DNA from: HXMU1420-2 sp034670145
GTDB lineage: Bacteria > Pseudomonadota > Alphaproteobacteria > Rhodobacterales > Rhodobacteraceae
NCBI GenBank assembly: GCA_034670145.1
Contig: JAXMOA010000019.1
Span: 1 to 64,000 of the forward strand
Length of the DNA stretch: 64,000 bases
Direction: 5' to 3'
Part shown: positions 50,872-59,014 of the stretch, piece by piece
Layout of the letters: each line of letters opens with the position of its first letter
How positions within the stretch are numbered: the stretch's first letter is position 1
Translations under genes and position numbers: made by a program
The notes under the pieces: model-generated
The model's input: only the letters and a program-made list of their open reading frames with translations
Database searches by the model: none
What the model was told of the DNA's origin: nothing

Positions 50872-52497
50872 TCAGGCTCCGGCCTCCTCTTCGGAGTCGG
50901 AGGCATCTTCTTCTTGGTCTTCTTCGTTGGACTCCAAATCAGCGGGATCAACCCAACCCAGAACGATCCGGGCGGTCATCACCAGATGCTGTGCTTCTTC
51001 CAGAGAAACTTCAAACGGTTCCAGCAAACCATCGTCTTTTACACGCTCGCCGTTGTCTGTGGTCCAGCCACCGGCAAGTTCCCAATCCGCACATGTTGCG
51101 AAATCTTCGAGGGTTTTGATGCCATCCTTGGCCAGCGCTTCGACCATTTGCGGTGTCAGGCCTTCGAATTCGACCAGGCTGTCCTCTACCCCCAGTTCGC
51201 GGGCATTTTCCAACGCTGTGCGGGCCTGCGCCTCGAGGTAGTCGCGGGCACGGGCCTGCAGCTCTTCGGCGGTGCTGTCATCGACACCGTCAATCACCAG
51301 CAGTTCGTCCAGCTCGACGTAGGCAACCTCTTCGAGGTTGGTGAAGCCTTCGGATACAAGCAATTGGGCGAAGAATTCGTCCAGATCCAGCGCGTCCATG
51401 AACAGTTTGGTGCGCAGCTCGAACTCGGCCTGGCGACGCGCGCTTTCGTCGGCCTCGGTCATGATGTCGATGTCCAGGCCTGTCAGCTGGCTGGCCAACC
51501 GCACGTTTTGACCACGACGGCCGATTGCCAGGCTCAATTGTTCTTCGGGCACGACGACTTCGATTCGCTCTGCTTCTTCGTCCAGAACAACCTTGGACAC
51601 TTCGGCAGGCTGCAAAGCATTCACGAGGAATGTCGGCTGGTCTTCGTTCCAGGGGATGATGTCGATCTTTTCACCCTGCAATTCGTTGACAACGGCCTGG
51701 ACCCGGCTGCCGCGCATACCGACGCAGGCGCCGACCGGGTCAATGGAGTTGTCATACGAAATCACTGCGATCTTGGCCCGCGAACCCGGGTCCCGGGCGA
51801 CGGCCTTGATTTCGATGATTCCATCGTAAATCTCGGGCACTTCCATCTTGAACAGTTCAGCCATGAATTCCGGCGCTGTCCGGCTGAGGAAAATCTGCGG
51901 TCCGCGCGCTTCGCGGCGCACATCCTTGATGTAGCAGCGGATCCGGTCATTGGGGCGATAGCTTTCGCGGCCAATCTTTTCGTTGCGGCGCAGCACGGCT
52001 TCGCCCGAGCCAACATCAACAATGACATTGCCGTATTCTTCGCGCTTGACCGCACCGTTGATGATGGTGCCGGCGCGATCCTTGAATTCTTCGTATTGGC
52101 GATCGCGTTCAGCTTCGCGCACTTTTTGCAGAATCACCTGTTTGGCGGACTGTGCGGCGATGCGGCCCATCTCTACCGGAGGCACTTCTTCGATGAACTG
52201 TTCGCCCACCTGGGGGTCTGCCATGTATTCTTTGGCCTGTTCGACGGTGAACTCGGCCTGGTAATTTTCAAGCTCTTCGTCTTCGACAACAGTTCGGACA
52301 CGGGTGAATGTGGCCTTGCCGGTCTTGCGGTCAATCGCAACCCGGATGTCCATCTCTGCGCCGTAGCGGCTTTTGGCCGCCCGCGCGAGACTTTCTTCCA
52401 TTGCCTCAACCACCAGGTTGGGGTCGATCATTTTTTCGCGCGCCACGGCCTCGGCCGTTTGCAGCAACTCCAGCTGGTTTGCGGATGTGATTGCCAT
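50872..52497 (-). CDS. nusA: Transcription termination/antitermination factor NusA
   Basis: About 541 residues. NusA binds RNA polymerase and RNA to modulate pausing, termination and antitermination. Domains: N-terminal polymerase-binding (about 1-130), S1 (about 135-200, VDVGSGEAVLRRNEKIGRESYRPNDRIRCY), KH1 and KH2 (about 205-345, GACVGMRGSRVQAVVNEL; LAIGRRGQNVRLAS), two C-terminal helix-hairpin-helix acidic repeats, and an acidic tail. The ATG at 52497 overlaps the rimP stop (TGATG). The leader hairpin before rimP suggests NusA may control its own operon. Confidence 0.97.
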   Translation of the reverse strand: MAITSANQLELLQTAEAVAREKMIDPNLVVEAMEESLARAAKSRYGAEMDIRVAIDRKTGKATFTRVRTVVEDEELENYQAEFTVEQAKEYMADPQVGEQFIEEVPPVEMGRIAAQSAKQVILQKVREAERDRQYEEFKDRAGTIINGAVKREEYGNVIVDVGSGEAVLRRNEKIGRESYRPNDRIRCYIKDVRREARGPQIFLSRTAPEFMAELFKMEVPEIYDGIIEIKAVARDPGSRAKIAVISYDNSIDPVGACVGMRGSRVQAVVNELQGEKIDIIPWNEDQPTFLVNALQPAEVSKVVLDEEAERIEVVVPEEQLSLAIGRRGQNVRLASQLTGLDIDIMTEADESARRQAEFELRTKLFMDALDLDEFFAQLLVSEGFTNLEEVAYVELDELLVIDGVDDSTAEELQARARDYLEAQARTALENARELGVEDSLVEFEGLTPQMVEALAKDGIKTLEDFATCADWELAGGWTTDNGERVKDDGLLEPFEVSLEEAQHLVMTARIVLGWVDPADLESNEEDQEEDASDSEEEAGA

Positions 52498-53075
52498 CAC
52501 TCGTCCTCCACTTTCCGTGTCTCTGTCTCAATCTCGTCGAATTCTGATTCCTCGAGCGCACCTGTCGATTTTCGCTGGCGCAACATTTCTCGAATCAAAT
52601 CATCAGTCAGCACCAACTTGGCATCGCTCAACCAGTCAAAATTCAGGCCGATCGTACCCTCTTCGATGTTGATCAATACGTCTTCACCTTCGACCCCGGC
52701 CAATTCACCCTTGAACCGTCGGCGTCCGTCGATCAGCTCGGTTGTTTCCAACTTGGCCTCATAGCCTTCGAACTGATCGAAATCTTTCATCCGGGTCAGA
52801 GGGCGGTCGATACCGGGGCTGGAAACCTCGAGCGTATATGCCTCTGTCACCGGGTCTTCGACATCCAGGACCGCGCTGATCGCGTTGGAGATTTCGGCGC
52901 AGTCGTCCACCTCGATACCGCCATCGGGGCGGTCAGCCATGACCTGCAACGTCATCGTCTTGCCGGACATGAGGCGTACGCGCACCAATTCAAACCCCAG
53001 ATCTTCGATCACAGGGGTAATGATCTCTGCCATGCGGCGATCCATCGCCGATTTCGCAATCAGGTCGTTTGACAT
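52497..53075 (-). CDS. rimP: Ribosome maturation factor RimP
   Basis: 192 residues. RimP helps 30S subunit assembly. The N-terminal alpha/beta domain (IEDLGFELVRVRLMSG, GIEVDDCAEISNAISAVLDVEDP, YTLEVSSPGIDRPLTR) and SH3-like C-terminal domain are typical, followed by an acidic tail. The ATG at 53075 has AGGATTT directly upstream and lies about 12 nt after the leader terminator; the longer upstream frame reads through the terminator and is not coding. First gene of the operon. Confidence 0.95.
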   Translation of the reverse strand: MSNDLIAKSAMDRRMAEIITPVIEDLGFELVRVRLMSGKTMTLQVMADRPDGGIEVDDCAEISNAISAVLDVEDPVTEAYTLEVSSPGIDRPLTRMKDFDQFEGYEAKLETTELIDGRRRFKGELAGVEGEDVLINIEEGTIGLNFDWLSDAKLVLTDDLIREMLRQRKSTGALEESEFDEIETETRKVEDE

Positions 53076-53085
53076 AAATCCTACG

Positions 53086-53111
53086 CAAAAAAAAACGGGC
53101 CCGCGGCCCGT
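53086..53111 (-). terminator. Intrinsic terminator in the rimP leader (possible attenuator)
   Basis: On the minus strand ACGGGCC (53111-53105) pairs with GGCCCGT (53101-53095), loop GCG, followed by nine T. It lies just 12 nt before the rimP start codon and after the promoter at 53166-53194, so it is inside the transcript leader. It may also stop readthrough from the upstream solute-binding gene. A GGTTC/GAACC hairpin precedes it at 53133-53145. Confidence 0.8.
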
Positions 53112-53165
53112 CATCCAATCCGGTGGAGCCGTGGTTCAGGGAACCAAAGCGCCGCTGTTGAAGTC

Positions 53166-53194
53166 CATATAGGCAAGTGGAGCCAAAACCGCAA
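53166..53194 (-). promoter_or_regulatory. Predicted sigma-70 promoter of rimP-nusA-infB
   Basis: On the minus strand TTGCGG (53194-53189) and TATATG (53171-53166) are spaced by exactly 17 nt, fitting -35 and -10 elements. Transcription would begin near 53159, giving a leader of about 84 nt up to the rimP start. Consensus match is moderate. Confidence 0.5.
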
Positions 53195-53225
53195 GGGCCG
53201 ATGAGTCTGGAATGTATGATCCCAC

Positions 53226-54050
53226 TCAGGTCAGCCAGAACCTTTCGGCAATTCGGGTATCGAGCCCAGCTGTGGGCCCCGGACAACCGATGCGTTCGGT
53301 CAACACCAAAGCGGGACCGCCGGTTTGCGGATAGCACCGCAGGCCGGCTGCTGAGTTTGCCTCTTTGGCGTTCAGGAAAACGGCGGCTTCGACCAAACCT
53401 TGCGCCAGGGCCTCTGCGCGGACATCCGGGTCAGACATTGTGACCACATCCACGCGGTCCGCCCATCCTGCCAGTTCGGCGAAATAGTGGTTTTCAACCC
53501 GCGCGGCGGTCATCCCGCCGCCGGTTGCAGCGTGGCGCACAGCATAAAGTCCGCTTCCGACCAGCCCGGACCCCGTGTCGCCTGCGGGGCGAATCACGCA
53601 ATCGGCCTGCGCCAGGCGAATGGGCAAATGGGGGTCGCTGTCAGCCAGGCGCAACCGAATGCGCAGCGGGTCAATAACCTGGATGTTGCGCAGCCCGGGC
53701 AGGCCAATCGGGGCGACCTCTAACGAGGTTGCGACATCTTCGGCGCCCAGCGCCTGGCCATTGTGAAACTCGACACCCGGCCGCACGGTCAGATCCCACT
53801 CCAACCCGTCGCTTGAGCCATGCCAATGTGTGGCCAGACGCCCACGCAGCACGCCCTCTGGCGTCAATTCGGTCAGAGTTTCAAACACAGCCGCCAGGGC
53901 CACAGGCCCCAAGCCTTCGCCGGTTCTTGGGACTGCGATTCGCAGATGCCCGCCTCTGCGCGGCGCGGCCTCGAGTGAGACGCCTGTTGCCGCCAACAAG
54001 GCGGCGGCGGCACCAGTGGCAAACAGGGCCCGGCGGTCAAATCGCGTCAT
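53226..54050 (-). CDS. Short peptide-type ABC solute-binding protein (half-length)
   Basis: About 274 residues. A twin-arginine-like signal (RFDRRALFATGAAAALLAATG) precedes a family-5 solute-binding domain: GGHLRIAVPRTGEGLG, VFETLTELTPEGVLRGRLATHWH, WDLTVRPGVEFHNGQALGAEDV. Normal members run to about 500 residues, so this is a half-size version lacking the second large lobe and most of the C-terminus, though its end looks natural. The role may differ from peptide binding. Its ATG at 54050 follows the pip stop by 1 nt (coupled translation). Confidence 0.8.
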   Translation of the reverse strand: MTRFDRRALFATGAAAALLAATGVSLEAAPRRGGHLRIAVPRTGEGLGPVALAAVFETLTELTPEGVLRGRLATHWHGSSDGLEWDLTVRPGVEFHNGQALGAEDVATSLEVAPIGLPGLRNIQVIDPLRIRLRLADSDPHLPIRLAQADCVIRPAGDTGSGLVGSGLYAVRHAATGGGMTAARVENHYFAELAGWADRVDVVTMSDPDVRAEALAQGLVEAAVFLNAKEANSAAGLRCYPQTGGPALVLTERIGCPGPTAGLDTRIAERFWLT

Positions 54051-54051
54051 C

Positions 54052-55029
54052 TCAGGCCCGGTTCCGCACGATGTCATCCATCACGCGAACCAGCTCTGCG
54101 CTGATCCCGGATTCGGACAACGCGTGCCCCGCGTGACGCACCATCCGCAAGTCGGCCCCCGGCCAGCGCTGTGCCACCTGCCAGGCCGAGGTGGGCGGGC
54201 AGATCATGTCATATCTGCCCTGAACGATCACGCCCGGAATATGCGAAATGCGGTCCATGTTTTTCAGGATTTGTCCGTCTTCCTCCAGAAAGCCGGCGTT
54301 TATGAAATAGTGGTTTTCCAGTCGGGCGAATGCCCGCGCGTATTCACCTGGACTGTCTCCGGACCGGCCGGACGACTGGATGGAGGCCAGCGCGTTTTCC
54401 CATGCTGACCAGCTGCGCCCATATCGCATTTCAACAGAGACATCGCCGCAGAACAGTTTGCGGTGATAGGCCGCAATCAAATCGTCCCGCTCTTCTTTGG
54501 GAATGGGTTCGACGAATTTTTCCCAGGTCTCTGGCCAGAATTTTCCGGCGCCACCGCCGTAAAACCAATCCAGTTCGGACTGGGTCATCGTGAAAACGCC
54601 GCGCAGGATCAGGTTGCGCGCCCGGTCAGGGTGCGTTTGGGCATAGACCAGGGCAAGTGTTGCGCCCCAACTGCCGCCAAACACGCACCATTGTTCGATC
54701 CCCAAAAGCTCGCGAATGATTTCGATATCACGCACCAGATGCCAGGTCGTATTGTCCACGACGCTCGCATGGGGACGCGACCGGCCGCAGCCCCTCTGAT
54801 CAAACAGGATGATTCGGTATTTTTGCGGATCAAAATACCGCCGCATTGCCGGGCTGCACCCGCCACCGGGGCCACCATGCAGCACGACAACGGGCAACCC
54901 ATCAGGGTTTCCGCACTGTTCGACATACAGTTGGTGCGATTCCCCAACATCCACCATCCGCTGATCGAAAGGGTCGATCGGAGGATACAGATATTGAACT
55001 GCGCGCTTTTGATCCGGGTTTCTGTCCAT
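54052..55029 (-). CDS. pip: Proline iminopeptidase
   Basis: About 325 residues of the alpha/beta-hydrolase S33 family, removing N-terminal proline from peptides. Motifs: VVLHGGPGGGCSP (oxyanion), DQRGCGRSRP, the nucleophile elbow FGGSWGATLALVYAQ with its Ser, WFYGGGAGKFWPE, and the C-terminal VRHAGHALSES containing the catalytic His. Start at 55029 with AGGA at about 5 nt (ATG at 55035 is closer to the Shine-Dalgarno than is usual). Divergent from ubiG, with a TATATA at about 55038-55044 as probable -10 for this gene. Confidence 0.93.
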   Translation of the reverse strand: MDRNPDQKRAVQYLYPPIDPFDQRMVDVGESHQLYVEQCGNPDGLPVVVLHGGPGGGCSPAMRRYFDPQKYRIILFDQRGCGRSRPHASVVDNTTWHLVRDIEIIRELLGIEQWCVFGGSWGATLALVYAQTHPDRARNLILRGVFTMTQSELDWFYGGGAGKFWPETWEKFVEPIPKEERDDLIAAYHRKLFCGDVSVEMRYGRSWSAWENALASIQSSGRSGDSPGEYARAFARLENHYFINAGFLEEDGQILKNMDRISHIPGVIVQGRYDMICPPTSAWQVAQRWPGADLRMVRHAGHALSESGISAELVRVMDDIVRNRA

Positions 55030-55079
55030 TTGCATCCTATATAAGACCAAGAACATATCAGAGTACACGGGGGTCGGAG

Positions 55080-55829
55080 ATGCAAGCCGCTACAAACACA
55101 GTTGATCCCACAGAAGTCGCCAAATTTCAGGCAATGGCAGACGAATGGTGGGACCCAAACGGAAAGTTCAAGCCGCTCCACATGCTCAACCCATGTCGGC
55201 TGGATTATATTTCAACCCAGATCGCTGCCGAGTTTGATCGCAATCTGAATGACCCGTTGCCGTTCCAGGGTCTGCGCATTCTGGATATCGGCTGTGGCGG
55301 TGGTTTGCTCAGCGAGCCGATGGCGCGGCTTGGCGCGCAGGTTGTTGGCGCGGACGCCGCTGAGCGCAACATACCGGTTGCGCAGGTTCATGCCACGCAA
55401 TCCGGTCTGGAGATCGACTACCAACATACGACAGCCGAGGCATTGGCGCAGGCCGGGGAGCAGTTTGACGCGATCCTGAACATGGAAGTTGTTGAACATG
55501 TTGCGGATCCGCTCGCCTATCTGACCGCTTGTCGTCAATTGTTGAAACCCGGCGGCCTGCACATTTGTTCGACGATCAATCGAAACCCGAAATCTTTTGC
55601 GATGGCCATTGTTGGGGCCGAACTGGTCATGCGGTGGTTGCCGCGCGGGACTCATGAATGGAACAAATTCATTACGCCGGACGAACTATATGATTTGCTG
55701 CGCCAGGCCGGGTTGGACCCTGTCGATCGCAAGGGGTTCGTGTTCAACCCTTTGGGATGGTCCTGGAGCCTGTCTGACCGGGATCTGAGCGTCAATTACG
55801 TGACGGCGAGCACTAATTCTCTAGCTTGA
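55080..55829 (+). CDS. ubiG: Ubiquinone biosynthesis O-methyltransferase
   Basis: 249 residues. UbiG methylates hydroxyl groups at two steps of ubiquinone synthesis, using S-adenosylmethionine. DEWWDPNGKFKPLHMLNPCRL near the N-terminus and the SAM motif ILDIGCGGGLLSEPMARLGA (about 62-80) are diagnostic; ILNMEVVEHVADPLAY is motif II. Start at 55080 (purine-rich GGGGG/GGAG upstream). Its end overlaps the end of the convergent MarR gene by 17 nt. Confidence 0.95.
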   Translation: MQAATNTVDPTEVAKFQAMADEWWDPNGKFKPLHMLNPCRLDYISTQIAAEFDRNLNDPLPFQGLRILDIGCGGGLLSEPMARLGAQVVGADAAERNIPVAQVHATQSGLEIDYQHTTAEALAQAGEQFDAILNMEVVEHVADPLAYLTACRQLLKPGGLHICSTINRNPKSFAMAIVGAELVMRWLPRGTHEWNKFITPDELYDLLRQAGLDPVDRKGFVFNPLGWSWSLSDRDLSVNYVTASTNSLA

Positions 55830-56250
55830 GGCGTAGTTCACGCAAAACAGGCACGGCGGTTCGAACTTTTTCAACGCCCAGACCCTCGACCACCTGGGTG
55901 ATAACCGGGGTGATGTCGGAAATTGCCTGGTCCCGTGCCCGCCGCCCCGCCGGGCTGAGCGAAACCAGCTTGCGCCGGGCATCATCCCAGTCGGGGCGGA
56001 CGTGGATGTATCCCGCCCACTCCAGCTTGCTCAATGTATTGGTTATGGCGCCGCGCGTTACGTGAAACGTGTCGGCCAATTGCGCCGGCGTTCTTTCACC
56101 ACCGATGAAGGCCAGGTGGTTCAGGACGGAAAAATGCGAAAGCTCCATTCCTTTTGGGAGAACCCGGCTCAGCCGGTTGCGCACCAGTTGATCCACCACC
56201 AGTATTTCACTGAACAACGTGGCGGCCACGGATCCCAGATCATCCGCCAT
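55813..56250 (-). CDS. MarR-family transcriptional regulator
   Basis: 145 residues with a winged helix-turn-helix: SHFSVLNHLAFIGGERTPAQLADTFHVTRGAITNTLSKLE (positions about 40-80; key parts SHFSVLNHL, TRGAITNTLSKL). Start ATG at 56250 with GGAGG at 5 nt. It overlaps the end of the nitrilase gene by 11 nt and the end of ubiG by 17 nt, so it belongs to the compact nit-grxC run on the minus strand. Ligand and targets unknown. Confidence 0.88.
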   Translation of the reverse strand: MADDLGSVAATLFSEILVVDQLVRNRLSRVLPKGMELSHFSVLNHLAFIGGERTPAQLADTFHVTRGAITNTLSKLEWAGYIHVRPDWDDARRKLVSLSPAGRRARDQAISDITPVITQVVEGLGVEKVRTAVPVLRELRLKLEN

Positions 56251-57079
56251 CTGGCCCTCCAAACGTTGTGTTTGTGCCGAAACTGGGGATCTTGCTGTGT
56301 GCGGCTGCGACCTCTGCCAGATCCAGATCAGCCATGATCACCCCCGGTTCGGTTCCCGCATCCGCCAGAACCTGGCCCCAGGGCGCGACGATCAGGGAAT
56401 GCCCGTATGTGCTTCGCTGTCGTCCCTGAGTGGCCGGGTGCGTGCCGGTTTGGGCAGGTGCCAATACGAAACATCCCGTCTCGATCGCGCGGGCCTGTAG
56501 CAAGGCGTGCCAATGGGCTGCTCCGGTCACGGGTGAAAATGCCGATGGAACTGTCAAAAGCTGCGCCCCTGCCTGTGCCAGTTTTCGGTAGAGATGCGGA
56601 AACCTTACGTCGTAGCAAATCGACATACCCACCCGGCCGAAATCGGTATCGGCAACAACCGCCCGTGTCCCGGGCCGGTATCCTGCCGATTCGCGATAAG
56701 TCTCGGTCGGCGATACCTGAACGTCAAACATGTGGATTTTGTCATAGCGCGCCACAATAGAACCTTGTGGCGATATCAGGAATGACCTGTTGGCAAACCG
56801 CCCGTCAGCGTCGCCGGTTTTGACCGCTATAGACCCGATCAAGAGCCAGATGCCCAACGAACGGGCCTGATCGCGCAAGCCTGCCAGGGTCTGATCATCC
56901 TGTTCAAATGACAGAACATGGACCTGCCTTGCCCGGTTTGCGGACAGGCAGTTTGTAACCTCTGGCGTCAGAACAAAACTGGCACCCTGGCTTGCGGCCT
57001 GTGCAATCAGCGACTGCGTTACCTTGAGGTTCTCCGCAGGGTCATCTGAGCTGGTCAATTGAACCAGAGCAACACGCAT
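56240..57079 (-). CDS. Nitrilase-superfamily amidase, probably deaminated glutathione amidase
   Basis: 279 residues of the Nit1/Nit2 branch. The Glu-Lys-Cys catalytic triad is visible in LTPEVTN (Glu, about 42), YDKIHMFDV (Lys, about 112) and GMSICYDVRFP (Cys, about 152). The branch repairs deaminated glutathione, a side product of aminotransferases. Its start overlaps the glutaredoxin stop (TGATG), which fits a glutathione-related job. ATG at 57079. Confidence 0.88.
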   Translation of the reverse strand: MRVALVQLTSSDDPAENLKVTQSLIAQAASQGASFVLTPEVTNCLSANRARQVHVLSFEQDDQTLAGLRDQARSLGIWLLIGSIAVKTGDADGRFANRSFLISPQGSIVARYDKIHMFDVQVSPTETYRESAGYRPGTRAVVADTDFGRVGMSICYDVRFPHLYRKLAQAGAQLLTVPSAFSPVTGAAHWHALLQARAIETGCFVLAPAQTGTHPATQGRQRSTYGHSLIVAPWGQVLADAGTEPGVIMADLDLAEVAAAHSKIPSFGTNTTFGGPDGG

Positions 57080-57336
57080 CACGCGTTCAGCATCGGATCC
57101 AACTTACCGGACCGCTCCAAAGCGTGCAGCTCATCGCATCCGCCCACATGCTCTCCGCCGATAAAGATCTGCGGCACGGTCCGACCACCGGACGCCCGGG
57201 TGATCATCTCTGCCTTGCGATCTGGCTCTGCCCAGATATCGACCTCGGCAAAGGAGACGCCCTTTTGCGTCAACAGACGTTTGGCCGCATGGCAGAACCC
57301 ACACAGCGGAGAAGTGTATATTTCAACGTTTTTCAT
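57079..57336 (-). CDS. grxC: Glutaredoxin 3
   Basis: 85 residues, single thioredoxin fold. It reduces disulfides and mixed disulfides with glutathione in the cytoplasm. Active site is CGFC (in TSPLCGFCHAAKRLL), a variant of the usual CPYC, and TVPQIFIGGEHVGGCDEL is the glutathione-binding region. First gene of grxC-nit-marR; the nitrilase start overlaps its stop. Confidence 0.93.
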   Translation of the reverse strand: MKNVEIYTSPLCGFCHAAKRLLTQKGVSFAEVDIWAEPDRKAEMITRASGGRTVPQIFIGGEHVGGCDELHALERSGKLDPMLNA

Positions 57337-57372
57337 TTTTCCGTTCCAAATGTTCCACCTTTTGTCACGGAT

Positions 57373-58143
57373 TTAGGCATCCTTTGCAACGCGCGCCAGT
57401 ACCAACACGTGAACGTCACCGGATCCGGCGCCTATACAAGCGGCAGTACAGGCGTCCAATGTCGCGCCGCTGGTCATGACATCGTCCACCAGCAGCACTG
57501 GCCGGCCTTGCAGCATGGGTCGATGTCTGGGGTGAACCGAGATTGCCCCCTGAACGGTTTCAAACCGCTGTTCCCTGCTCTTTCCATCCAGGGACGCTGT
57601 TTGCCGTGAGCGCACCAACAGATCGGGACACAGAGTCAGTTCTGTTGCGGGCCCATGACCCGCGTCCACCTGTTCCGCCAGTCTGCGGGCCAAAAGGGCC
57701 GATTGATTGTAGCGCCGCTTGAGCAGTCGCAAGCGATGGAGGGGGACCGGCGCAACGATCATATCCGGTTCCAGCAATGGTCGGGCGGCCTGCGCCAGCC
57801 ACCGCCCGGCTGGCCGCGCTATGTCTTGGCGGTCTCCGTGCTTTAGCGCCAGGACCAGCTTGCGGCCCATTTCGGCGTAGAGCATGACCGTTCGTCCCTT
57901 TTGCCAGGAGCGCGGTGACTGCATGCAAGCGTCACAGTCCACGCGATGCCCGTCAACCGGCCCGGGCAACGGGACGCCGCATCCTTCGCAGACGGACCCT
58001 GAAACAAAGGGCGTATTTCGCCAACACGTCCCACACAGGCCAAAGTCGCTCTCGACGATGTTACCGCATCCGACGCAGCGCGGTGGATAGATCAGACGCA
58101 ACGCCGCTTGAATTCCCGGATATATCGCATATCCAGCGCCCAT
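57373..58143 (-). CDS. comF: ComF-family phosphoribosyltransferase-like protein
   Basis: About 256 residues. An N-terminal four-cysteine zinc region (PRCVGCGN, LCGTCW, CEGCGVP, CDACM) is followed by a phosphoribosyltransferase fold whose PRPP motif is VLLVDDVMTSGATLDAC. ComF takes part in natural competence in some bacteria, in others its role is unclear. The ATG at 58143 shares bases with the divergent methyltransferase start at 58142-58144 (CATG). 36 nt separate it from grxC downstream. Confidence 0.88.
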   Translation of the reverse strand: MGAGYAIYPGIQAALRLIYPPRCVGCGNIVESDFGLCGTCWRNTPFVSGSVCEGCGVPLPGPVDGHRVDCDACMQSPRSWQKGRTVMLYAEMGRKLVLALKHGDRQDIARPAGRWLAQAARPLLEPDMIVAPVPLHRLRLLKRRYNQSALLARRLAEQVDAGHGPATELTLCPDLLVRSRQTASLDGKSREQRFETVQGAISVHPRHRPMLQGRPVLLVDDVMTSGATLDACTAACIGAGSGDVHVLVLARVAKDA

Positions 58144-58960
58144 GAGTGCACCACCTTCTTTGTTCGACCATGCCGCCCTTGCCCGCAACCGACGCCGGGC
58201 CAAGGAGTCGGCGCTGTTTCTGCACAGCACCGCCTGTGACATGATCGAGGATCGGCTGAGTCTGATTAACAGATCGTTTACGAAGATTGCCGTCGTGTCG
58301 CCCTTCCCTCAGATCTGGGCCGGGTTGTGGCCTGATGCACACATTGTGCCGGACGCGGAGGTGCTGGACCTGGAGGTTGGCGAGTATGATCTGGTGATCC
58401 ATGCCATGTGCCTGCATTGGGCAAACGATCCGGTCGGGCAGATTATTCAATGCCGGAGGGCGCTTGAGAAGGACGGCCTGTGTATTGCGGTGTCCTTGGG
58501 CGGCTCTACCCTGTCGCAGTTGCGCGCCGTATTGCAGGATGCCGAATCACAGGTATCCGGGGGTCTGTCACCGCGGCTCAGCCCAATGGCGGACATTCGC
58601 GATATGGGGGCGGTGCTGCAACGGGCAGGATTCGCCCTGCCCGTCGCCGACAGCGAGACCCTGACGGTCGAGTACCGCGACCTTTGGCATTTGATGCAGG
58701 ACCTGCGCGATATGGGGGCCGCAAATGCGCTGACGGACCGGCCAAAACACTTTACGCCCCGCGCCATCCTGAACCGGGCCTCGAAACTATATGCGGATCG
58801 CTTTACCCTGCCTACCGGGCGTATCGCCGCCGGATTCGAGCTGATCACACTCACAGGTTGGGCCCCGGATGAGAGCCAGCCCAAACCGCTCCGCCCTGGC
58901 AGCGCTGCCGCTCGGCTGGCGGATGCCTTGGGCACAGATGAATTCAAACTCCCAGATTGA
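58142..58960 (+). CDS. SAM-dependent methyltransferase (NDUFAF5/BioC-like)
   Basis: 272 residues. Class I methyltransferase fold with divergent SAM motif (KIAVVSPFPQIWAGLWPDA) and the typical NDUFAF5 segments LVIHAMCLHWANDPVGQIIQCRRALEKDGLCIAVSLGGSTL and YRDLWHLMQDLRDMGAANAL (positions about 85-125 and 177-196). The mitochondrial homologue hydroxylates a complex I arginine, and bacterial members have unproven roles. The ATG at 58142 has no ribosome-binding site and its codon overlaps the comF start on the other strand, so it may be leaderless. Confidence 0.85.
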   Translation: MSAPPSLFDHAALARNRRRAKESALFLHSTACDMIEDRLSLINRSFTKIAVVSPFPQIWAGLWPDAHIVPDAEVLDLEVGEYDLVIHAMCLHWANDPVGQIIQCRRALEKDGLCIAVSLGGSTLSQLRAVLQDAESQVSGGLSPRLSPMADIRDMGAVLQRAGFALPVADSETLTVEYRDLWHLMQDLRDMGAANALTDRPKHFTPRAILNRASKLYADRFTLPTGRIAAGFELITLTGWAPDESQPKPLRPGSAAARLADALGTDEFKLPD

Positions 58961-59014
58961 CCAAGGCTGCAACGCAGCTAAGTGCATCGAAAACTGAAGC
59001 GACAGGAACATCAC

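Noticed and set aside
50914..52764. 616-codon open frame on the plus strand opposite nusA
   Set aside because: It is a compositional shadow of nusA and rimP, with low-complexity Phe/His-rich translation and no family match.
53195..55080. Initiator tRNA gene (metY) expected upstream of rimP as in E. coli
   Set aside because: No cloverleaf-like sequence or CCA-end tRNA was found between the promoter and neighbouring genes.
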